Below, in pieces: positions 40,958 to 46,876 of a stretch of DNA of 46,876 bases; within the stretch, counting starts at the first letter, position 1; each line of letters opens with the position of its first letter. This DNA comes from an uncultured Chitinophagaceae bacterium (GTDB lineage Bacteria; Bacteroidota; Bacteroidia; Chitinophagales; Chitinophagaceae). The notes beneath the pieces are model-generated. The model was given only the letters and a program-made list of their open reading frames with translations. It was not told the DNA's origin and ran no database searches. A program made the translations under genes and the position numbers. The DNA lies in assembly GCA_903881425.1 (NCBI GenBank), contig CAIRTF010000006.1, forward strand, positions 1-46,876. Reading direction: 5' to 3'.

Positions 40958-41713
40958 TTATTTCACTTCAACACTGTCATTCAAATCACTGTCAGCCAAA
41001 ATACGACCACAGTTTTCGCACACAATTACTTTTTTGTGTAAACGAATTTCGCTCTGACGTTGAGGCGGAATTGAATTAAAGCAACCACCACAAGCATCAC
41101 GTTCAACAGGTACTACAGCCAATCCGTTACGATAACTTTTTCTGATTCTGTCGTAACTGTATAATAATCTTTCATCAATTTCATGACGGGCAGTATCGCT
41201 TATTTTTCTAAAATGTTTTTCTTCTTTCTCTGTATCAACAATAATCTTTTCTAATTCGCCTTTCTTATGATTTAACACACCTTCTTTAACGGCAATCTGT
41301 TTCTTTGCAGCTTCTAAAGATTTTACTTTTTCAGCCAATTCTTCATTTGCATCACGAATATGTTTTTCAGCTAATTTAATTTCTAATTGCTGCATTTCCA
41401 TTTCTTTGGTAATGGCTTCAAACTCACGATTGTTTTTTACATTATCGCTTTGTTTTTCATATTTCTTTACCAATGCTTCACTTTCTTTCATGGCATTTTT
41501 CTTGCCTTCAATAAATTCAGAAATACCATTAATCTCTTCTTCAATCCTGTTTTTACGACTATTCAATCCGGTAATTTCATCTTCCAAATCACTTACTTCC
41601 ATTGGTAATTCACCTTTCAAAATTTGAATCTCATCCAACTTGCTATCAATCTTTTGTAATTTGATCAAGCCTACCAATTTTTCTTCTACTGAATATTCTT
41701 TTACTGCTGCCAT
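40958..41713 (-). CDS. Coiled-coil protein with C4 zinc ribbon
   Basis: 251 residues. About residues 25-190 form a long Lys/Glu-rich coiled coil, followed by a C4 zinc ribbon: Cys208 and Cys211 (CGGC), Cys232 and Cys235 (CENC). This architecture is the CT398/HP0958-like zf-RING_7 family. Characterised relatives bind nucleic acid or partner proteins. It is cytoplasmic with no signal peptide. It is on the same strand as the Nif3-like gene 113 nt upstream, a pairing common in Bacteroidota. Confidence 0.9.
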   Translation of the reverse strand: MAAVKEYSVEEKLVGLIKLQKIDSKLDEIQILKGELPMEVSDLEDEITGLNSRKNRIEEEINGISEFIEGKKNAMKESEALVKKYEKQSDNVKNNREFEAITKEMEMQQLEIKLAEKHIRDANEELAEKVKSLEAAKKQIAVKEGVLNHKKGELEKIIVDTEKEEKHFRKISDTARHEIDERLLYSYDRIRKSYRNGLAVVPVERDACGGCFNSIPPQRQSEIRLHKKVIVCENCGRILADSDLNDSVEVK

Positions 41714-41826
41714 ATTATATGTTCAATTTAAAATGTACTATTTTGAATTTTGTTTTCGGCTTTAGTATTTCATAGCATCACCGCTTGTGTCACTCACTTC
41801 AACGTTCCGAAATAACTTCAGCTTCT

Positions 41827-42927
41827 CTAAATAAAATACTGCACAGGGTTCGTTCTCGCTTCACTTTTAAGGATGGCAAAAGTAGGGAAATTTGATTGTA
41901 AAACCGTAATAATTAAGTCGGGAGTAAATTGCTCACTTTCCCAGTGGCCTATATCGGCAATCACCATCTGGTCATTGGCATCAAAGAATTCGTGATATTT
42001 TACATCAGAAGTTATATAAAAATCTGCTTTGGCAGCCAAAGAATTACTAATCAAAAAGCTTCCTGCACCACCACAAACAGCTACTTTTTTCACTTTTTTC
42101 TTTAATAATTGGGTGTGTTTGATGGCTTCGAGGCCAAAAACAGCCTTTATTTTGGTCAAAAAGACTTTTTCGTCCAGTGGCTCCGGCAACTCACCAATTA
42201 AACCGCTTCCAATATGTTCAAAATAATTAGCCAAAGGAATTAAATCATAAGCCACTTCCTCGTAAGGATGCGCTTGCACCAAAGCCTGAATAATTTTTGA
42301 TTGCAAATAAGCCGGAAATATAATTTCTATTTTTAATTCTTTCTCCGCATGCTGTTTGCCAATTTCACCAACAAAAGGGTTGGTTCCTTCCGATGCTTTG
42401 AAAGTTCCTATTCCTTCTACACTAAAACTACATTCACTGTAATTACCAATCTGTCCGCCACCCGCATCAAATATCGCAGTCTTAATTTTTTCAATATGTT
42501 CAACGGGAACAAATGTATAAAGTTTGGTAAGTTGATTTTGTTTCGGCAATAGAATTTTTCTGTTTATCAATCCCAAAGCATCGGCCATCTTATCGTTTAC
42601 ACCTTTTAGCACATTATCCAAATTGGTATGTACAGCATAAATAGCAATATCATTTTTGATGGAGGCGATGATGGCTTTCTCTACATAATTCTTGCCATTG
42701 ATTTTTTTTAAACCATTAAATATAATTGGATGATGTGCGATAATCAAATTGCATTTTTTTTGTTTTGCTTCAAACACAATTTCTTCGGTAGCATCCAAAC
42801 TGCATAATACGCCGGTACAATTCCAATCAGCATTTCCGGTAATTAATCCGCAGTTGTCATAACTTTCCTGATATGCTGTTGGTGCAAATTTTTCTATCGC
42901 TCGTATAATTTCACCGATGATAATCAT
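41827..42927 (-). CDS. Nif3-like dinuclear metal-centre protein (GTP cyclohydrolase I type 2-like)
   Basis: 366 residues. Metal ligands of the NIF3/YbgI family are visible: AHHPIIFNGLKKI (His-His), YAVHTNLDNV and the C-terminal DIGHWESEQF. The ~100-residue central insertion (TKLYTFVPVEHIEKIKTAIFDAGGG through QAHPYEEVAYDL) is the PII-like domain of the long form. The family forms toroidal hexamers; the true reaction is unresolved. It is divergent from the aminotransferase gene 44 nt away. Confidence 0.93.
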   Translation of the reverse strand: MIIIGEIIRAIEKFAPTAYQESYDNCGLITGNADWNCTGVLCSLDATEEIVFEAKQKKCNLIIAHHPIIFNGLKKINGKNYVEKAIIASIKNDIAIYAVHTNLDNVLKGVNDKMADALGLINRKILLPKQNQLTKLYTFVPVEHIEKIKTAIFDAGGGQIGNYSECSFSVEGIGTFKASEGTNPFVGEIGKQHAEKELKIEIIFPAYLQSKIIQALVQAHPYEEVAYDLIPLANYFEHIGSGLIGELPEPLDEKVFLTKIKAVFGLEAIKHTQLLKKKVKKVAVCGGAGSFLISNSLAAKADFYITSDVKYHEFFDANDQMVIADIGHWESEQFTPDLIITVLQSNFPTFAILKSEARTNPVQYFI

Positions 42928-42971
42928 TGCAAGTCTTATTTTCGGCTAAATTAATCCAATCTTTTTTGTTT

Positions 42972-43823
42972 ATGCGTGAAGAATTGTATTTAAATTTCAA
43001 TGGTAAGATGCTGAAGAATGAAAAACCACTCATCTTTCACGATAATCGTTCATTCCGTTATGGCGATGGTTGTTTTGAAACAATGAAATTAATGAACGGA
43101 AAAATTATATTAGAGCCTTTTCATCTAGAAAGATTATTTACTTCTCTGCAATTACTGCAATTCAATAAACCGAATTTTTTTATTACAGATGATTTTTTAA
43201 TGCAGATCAAAGAAGTTGCTAAAAAAAATCAACATAAAAAATTAGCCAGAGTTCGGGTAACAGTTTTTAGGGGTAATGGCGGACTGTATGATACAGATAA
43301 TCATCAACCGAATTATATTATTGAAACAATGGACTTAAACAGCAGCAATAATAAATTAAATGAAAATGGTTTGGTGATGGATATTTTTAAAGATGCCAGA
43401 AGAGCATTCGATAAATTTTCCCCAATCAAAAGCAATAATTATTTGCCTTATGTAATGGCCGCCATGTGGGCGAAAGAAAATAAATTAAATGATGCTTTGA
43501 TATTGAATGCTCATGATAGAATTGCCGATGCAACCATTGCCAATGTTTTTATTATTAAAGACGGAATGATACAAACACCTGCTTTAACCGAAGCTTGTGT
43601 AGGTGGCGTGATGCGTAAGTATTTATTAAAAAGATTGAAGGAAGAAAATTATTCTGTACAGGAAACATCCATAACAGTTGACGATATTTTAAATGCTTCT
43701 GAAGTTTTTTTAACGAATGCTATTTATGGAATTCGGTGGGTAAAAGAATTGGGCAAAAGCAATTATAAAAAGCAATTATCAGAAGTGTTATACAAAAAAA
43801 TTGTAGCGCCCAACTTTTTGTAA
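42972..43823 (+). CDS. Class IV (branched-chain/ADC lyase type) PLP aminotransferase
   Basis: 283 residues from ATG at 42972 (MREELYLNFNGKML). The open frame back to 42927 overlaps the divergent Nif3 start and lacks family similarity. Fold-type IV features: SFRYGDGCFETMKLMNG, the PLP-Lys region SPIKSNNYLPYVMA with the conserved Lys, NAHDRIADATIANVFII for the E-x-x-x-x-N region (Glu replaced by Asp-x-x-Ala), and TEACVGGVMR. It may be a branched-chain aminotransferase, D-amino acid aminotransferase or aminodeoxychorismate lyase. Context does not decide. Confidence 0.85.
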   Translation: MREELYLNFNGKMLKNEKPLIFHDNRSFRYGDGCFETMKLMNGKIILEPFHLERLFTSLQLLQFNKPNFFITDDFLMQIKEVAKKNQHKKLARVRVTVFRGNGGLYDTDNHQPNYIIETMDLNSSNNKLNENGLVMDIFKDARRAFDKFSPIKSNNYLPYVMAAMWAKENKLNDALILNAHDRIADATIANVFIIKDGMIQTPALTEACVGGVMRKYLLKRLKEENYSVQETSITVDDILNASEVFLTNAIYGIRWVKELGKSNYKKQLSEVLYKKIVAPNFL

Positions 43824-43852
43824 CAATTGTTGTTATGTTTTAAAATCATTTC

Positions 43853-45169
43853 ATGAAGACTGTTATCAATATCATGTGGTTTCGAAGGGATCTGCGATTG
43901 CATGATAATGCAGCTTTATATCATGCATTGAAAGACAATAATCCTGTTCTCCCTGTTTTTATTTTTGATAAAAATATTTTGGATGACCTGCCAAATAAAA
44001 ATGACCGGCGTGTTGCTTTTATTCATCAAATATTGAAAAACCTTCAAGAACACTTAATGCAATTGAATGGCAGCTTTGAAATTCTTTATTCAACACCGCT
44101 TGAAGCTTTTAAACAATTATTGGAGAAATATACTGTTCAAAAAGTTTTTGCCAATCACGATTATGAACAATATGCTATTGACAGAGATACATTAATTGAA
44201 AATTATTTAAAAGAAAATGGAGCAAGTTTTCATACATATAAAGACCAGGTTATTTTTGAAAAGCTTGAGGTGACAAAAGATGATGGTTTACCATATACTG
44301 TATTTACACCTTATAGTAAAAGATGGAAAACTGTGTTGACTGATTTTCACTTGCAATCTTATCCAACAGAAAAATATTTTTCTAATTTTTGTAAGCAATC
44401 TTCAAAGCCAATTCCATCTTTGGAAAGCATGAATTTTATTGCTGATAAAAATATTTTTCCATCTTCCAATATAAATGATACCATCATTAAAAAATATACG
44501 GAGCAAAGAAATTTTCCTGCCGTTAATGGAACCACACAATTAGGTATTCATTTGCGTTTTGGTACTATCAGTATTCGTGCATTGGCAAGGCATGTAAGTT
44601 CTATCAATGAAACTTATTTTAATGAATTAATATGGCGGGATTTTTATCATATGATCTTATGGAATTTTCCCCAAGTGCGTCAGGGTAAAGCTTTTCGTAA
44701 AGAATATGATTTAATTGGATGGAGAAATAATGAGGTAGAGTTTAAAAAGTGGTGTGAAGGAAAAACAGGATACCCAATCGTTGATGCGGGTATGCGTGAA
44801 TTAAATGCAACGGGGTTTATGCACAATCGGGTGCGTATGATTGTTGCTTCTTTTTTAACCAAACATTTATTGATCGACTGGCGTTGGGGCGAAGCATATT
44901 TCGCTGAAAAATTATTGGATTATGATTATGCTGCCAATAATGGCGGATGGCAATGGGCTGCCGGAAGCGGTTGTGATGCGGCTCCTTATTTCAGAGTGTT
45001 TAATCCAACATTGCAGACAGAAAAATTTGATAAGGATTTGAAATATATACGTAAATGGATTCCTGAATTAGATTCATTTGATTATCCTAAACCTATTGTT
45101 GTGCATGAAGATGCAAGGAAACGTTGCTTGGAAGTATATGGAAAAGTGTTGAAGAAGATCAGTCAATAA
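43853..45169 (+). CDS. phr: Deoxyribodipyrimidine photolyase / cryptochrome family
   Basis: 438 residues. The N-terminal antenna domain starts IMWFRRDLRLHDNAALYHAL. The C-terminal FAD domain has the diagnostic TGYPIVDAGMRELNATGFMHNRVRMIVASFL, DWRWGEAYFAEKLLDYDYAANNGGWQW and DAAPYFRVFNPTLQTEKFD. The Trp residues of the electron-transfer chain are in the DWRW and GGWQW region. A class I CPD photolyase is most likely; it reverses UV pyrimidine dimers using light. It overlaps the convergent mqnD by 11 bp at their 3' ends. Confidence 0.93.
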   Translation: MKTVINIMWFRRDLRLHDNAALYHALKDNNPVLPVFIFDKNILDDLPNKNDRRVAFIHQILKNLQEHLMQLNGSFEILYSTPLEAFKQLLEKYTVQKVFANHDYEQYAIDRDTLIENYLKENGASFHTYKDQVIFEKLEVTKDDGLPYTVFTPYSKRWKTVLTDFHLQSYPTEKYFSNFCKQSSKPIPSLESMNFIADKNIFPSSNINDTIIKKYTEQRNFPAVNGTTQLGIHLRFGTISIRALARHVSSINETYFNELIWRDFYHMILWNFPQVRQGKAFRKEYDLIGWRNNEVEFKKWCEGKTGYPIVDAGMRELNATGFMHNRVRMIVASFLTKHLLIDWRWGEAYFAEKLLDYDYAANNGGWQWAAGSGCDAAPYFRVFNPTLQTEKFDKDLKYIRKWIPELDSFDYPKPIVVHEDARKRCLEVYGKVLKKISQ

Positions 45170-45995
45170 AAATATTTTGCACTGTTGTTTTTATTTCGGG
45201 ATGTAATTGCTGATACACTTCTAATAACTTCAGCACAGCGGTTCTTCCATTTTCACCTAAGTTATGCGAATAGCTGTTTACATATAAATTAATATGTTGT
45301 CGCATTACATCTTCACTCATTTCCTGCGAGTGAATTTTTATATAATCAGTTAATTCAGTTTGATAATTTGCAAACGCATATGCTACACTTTTTTTAATTA
45401 AGCGATCAACTTGTAAGCTAATCTGTTGATCAGTTTTTCTGTTAGTAATAATTCCACCTAATGGAATAGGTACTTGTAATTTTTCTTCCCAGTATTCCCC
45501 CAAATCAACAATTTTAAGCAATCCCTTTAAATGATAAGTGAATCTGTTTTCATGAATAATTACACCTGCGTCTACTTCTTCGTTTAAAACAGCATCTTCA
45601 ATTTCATGAAACACTTTAAACACTTTATTTTTTGCATTTGGATAAGCTAATGAAAATAATAAATGTGCTGTGGTATTTTCTCCCGGAATAGCTATTGTTA
45701 AATCTTCGAGTTTCGAATTTCGAGTTTCGAATTTCGAAATCAATAAAGGTCCTACACCTTTTCCTAGAGCGCCACCGCTGTTCAATAAAATATAATTATT
45801 CAATACCAATGGTAACACACCGTAACTAATTTTTGAAAAATCTAATTTACCCTGTAATGCCCACTCATTCAGCGTTTGCACATCTTCTAAGTGAACTTCA
45901 AATTCAAGTCCTTCGGTATCAATTTTATGATTGACCAATGCATCGAAAATGAAAGTATCATTCGGACAAGGAGAGAAGCCAAGCGTGAATTTCAT
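45159..45995 (-). CDS. mqnD: 1,4-dihydroxy-6-naphthoate synthase (menaquinone, futalosine pathway)
   Basis: 278 residues. MqnD cleaves cyclic dehypoxanthinyl futalosine to 1,4-dihydroxy-6-naphthoate. Signatures: LGFSPCPNDTFIFDALVNHKI at the N-terminus, GKLDFSKISYGVLPLVLNNYILLNSGGALGKGVGPLL, IAIPGENTTAHLL and GVIIHENRFTY. These distinguish it from MqnA, which lacks the SPCPNDTF box. Residues 87-98 between PLLIS and LTIAIPGE are encoded by a 14-bp tandem repeat. Its ATG follows the mqnB stop with no spacing, so the two are an operon. Its 3' end overlaps phr. Confidence 0.95.
   Translation of the reverse strand: MKFTLGFSPCPNDTFIFDALVNHKIDTEGLEFEVHLEDVQTLNEWALQGKLDFSKISYGVLPLVLNNYILLNSGGALGKGVGPLLISKFETRNSKLEDLTIAIPGENTTAHLLFSLAYPNAKNKVFKVFHEIEDAVLNEEVDAGVIIHENRFTYHLKGLLKIVDLGEYWEEKLQVPIPLGGIITNRKTDQQISLQVDRLIKKSVAYAFANYQTELTDYIKIHSQEMSEDVMRQHINLYVNSYSHNLGENGRTAVLKLLEVYQQLHPEIKTTVQNIFID
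45704..45738 (-). repeat. 14-bp tandem repeat inside mqnD
   Basis: AGTTTCGAATTTCG occurs at 45709-45722 and again at 45723-45736, with a partial unit (TCTTCG) before. Each unit holds TTCGAA, so the tract is also largely palindromic. In the mqnD frame it encodes KFETRNSKLE. The repeat lies between two conserved blocks. Confidence 0.8.
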
Positions 45996-46664
45996 TTACT
46001 TTAGTTTATATAATCTATCAACATATTTCAACAATGTTTGGTTGAGATTTTCAATGGCTTCTTTCATTTTCCATTTTGTTTTATCTCTTTCACCAACATA
46101 ATTTGAAATGCTGCGTATCTGAATAAATGGAATATTCATTTCTCTGCATACATAATGTAAGGCTGCACCTTCCATACTTTCAATAACCGGCTCGTATTTT
46201 TTTATGAGTTGATCAATACGTTCTTTATTGGAGGTTATCTCATTGACTGTGATAGAAGAAACTTCGGGCAGCCCCAATAAATTGTATTCTTTTAAATGCT
46301 GATTAGGTAATTTTCTTTTCTCAAAAGGATGGTAACTGCTTTTTTCTAATTTCAAATCAAACAGATCTTTCCATTTGCCTTCCTCTTCAACTCCTGTATC
46401 ACCCAACATTTCATTATTCACAGCCACTACTTTACCTAAATTCATTTTTTTATTGAAAGTGCCTGCAATACCTGCCTGAATGATTAGATCCGGTTTTTCT
46501 TCATACGCCATTCTTGTTATGGAAATAGCAGCAGCCAAGATACCCACACCACTTTGGTGAAACAATAATTTCATGCGTTTGCTATGATTGGTGTATAGTT
46601 CATTTACATCCAAAAATGTGGGCATCCATTCGCCGGTAGTGGCCGCGGTAATAACAACTTTCAT
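45996..46664 (-). CDS. mqnB: Futalosine hydrolase
   Basis: 222 residues. It removes hypoxanthine from futalosine in the menaquinone pathway. It is a PNP/MTAN-like nucleoside hydrolase: VVITAATTGEW at the start, DLIIQAGIAGTFN, VIESMEGAALHYVC for the nucleoside-binding MEGAA motif, and IRSISNYVGERDKTKW. The immediate link to mqnD (0 nt) supports MqnB rather than a generic nucleosidase. With complex I in the same window, the product pathway supplies its quinone acceptor. Confidence 0.94.
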   Translation of the reverse strand: MKVVITAATTGEWMPTFLDVNELYTNHSKRMKLLFHQSGVGILAAAISITRMAYEEKPDLIIQAGIAGTFNKKMNLGKVVAVNNEMLGDTGVEEEGKWKDLFDLKLEKSSYHPFEKRKLPNQHLKEYNLLGLPEVSSITVNEITSNKERIDQLIKKYEPVIESMEGAALHYVCREMNIPFIQIRSISNYVGERDKTKWKMKEAIENLNQTLLKYVDRLYKLK

Positions 46665-46703
46665 AGATGTAAAGGTCTGAATCAGTTGTCAAGCAACGAA
46701 ATC

Positions 46704-46734
46704 TTTCTTAAAACTTTTTCTTGTATTACCTTTG
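46704..46734 (+). promoter_or_regulatory. Candidate promoter of the QueD-like gene
   Basis: TTTC (46704-46707), 19 nt, then TACCTTTG (46727-46734). This is one mismatch from TTTG-N19-TAnnTTTG. The ATG follows after 14 nt. Confidence 0.65.
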
Positions 46735-46748
46735 CCGCAATTAAAGAA

Positions 46749-46876
46749 ATGGTGATGGTGTATTTAACAAGATTAGAACATTTTAATGCTGCACATAAAT
46801 TGTATAACCCAAAGTGGAGCAAAGAAAAAAATGAGGAAATTTTTGAAGGCTGTGCCAATGAAAACTGGCATGGACA
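46749..46876 (+). CDS. queD: 6-carboxytetrahydropterin synthase / 6-pyruvoyltetrahydropterin synthase family, partial
   Basis: The first 42 codons are visible before the window ends. The start MVMVYLTRLEHFNAAHKLYN has the FNAAHKL block that carries the first zinc His in QueD/PTPS enzymes, and CANENWHG is the catalytic-Cys and zinc-His region (C-x-x-x-x-x-H-G). The second ATG at 46755 is an alternative start. QueD makes 6-carboxytetrahydropterin for queuosine; a PTPS role is also possible and the missing C-terminus prevents a decision. Confidence 0.85.
   Translation, partial: MVMVYLTRLEHFNAAHKLYNPKWSKEKNEEIFEGCANENWHG

Noticed and set aside
1-46876. tRNA, rRNA or CRISPR loci
   Set aside because: No GTTCGA-type T-arm context with paired acceptor ends, no rRNA-like conserved stretch and no regularly spaced direct repeats were seen by eye; a tRNAscan-SE and Infernal run would be decisive.

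Overview
The window is a low-GC (about one-third G+C by eye) chromosomal segment of a Bacteroidota bacterium, most likely Chitinophagaceae or a close relative. Supporting signs are near absence of Shine-Dalgarno sequences, Bacteroidota-type promoters (TTTG, about 19 nt, TAnnTTTG), SPII and Sec proteins of Bacteroidota type, an ExbB-ExbD-ExbD-TonB operon, the short NuoG form, a DUF2795 protein and futalosine-pathway menaquinone genes. The lineage call is inference. No rRNA, tRNA or CRISPR array was seen.

Layout. 1-924 is a decayed patch with a fragment resembling the C-terminus of an N-6 adenine methylase, the C-terminal 50 codons of an IS110-type transposase, and a perfect inverted repeat. 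925-2812 (minus) carries hisS and a low-molecular-weight tyrosine phosphatase. 2973-6753 (plus) is tonB, a small membrane protein, a PstS-like lipoprotein and a TPR protein, closed by a terminator. 6835-21941 is a complete 14-gene complex I operon, nuoA to nuoN, in canonical order. Foreign-looking items interrupt it: two tandem NTF2-like secreted proteins between nuoE and nuoF, a broken GxxExxY gene bounded by imperfect inverted repeats between nuoF and nuoG, a small membrane protein between nuoH and nuoI, and several short palindromic repeats in the spacers. 22036-26739 holds a MacB-like permease, a carboxypeptidase-regulatory-domain protein and a large secreted zinc metalloprotease. 27092-30112 is the exbB-exbD-exbD-tonB operon. 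30219-46664 is housekeeping and mixed function: mnmE, a DUF4833 protein, a sodium/solute symporter, a GT2 glycosyltransferase, gatC, two LolD/MacB-type ATPases, a PduO-type cobalamin adenosyltransferase, DUF2795, SemiSWEET, fabI, recN, a zinc-ribbon coiled-coil protein, Nif3-like, a class IV aminotransferase, photolyase, mqnD and mqnB. The start of a QueD/PTPS gene runs off the right edge.

How the genes fit together. Complex I passes electrons to menaquinone, and mqnB-mqnD at the right end belong to the futalosine route that makes it. The proton gradient can energise the ExbB/ExbD/TonB system, of which two paralogous TonB proteins are present in two separated half-loci.

The most distinctive signal is several families of short repeats in nuo spacers and leaders. 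Two repeat-like tracts also sit in frame inside conserved enzymes: a 33-bp insertion with 8-bp direct repeats in hisS and a 14-bp tandem repeat in mqnD. The inverted-repeat-bounded GxxExxY relic inside nuo is the best candidate for an undescribed small mobile cassette.
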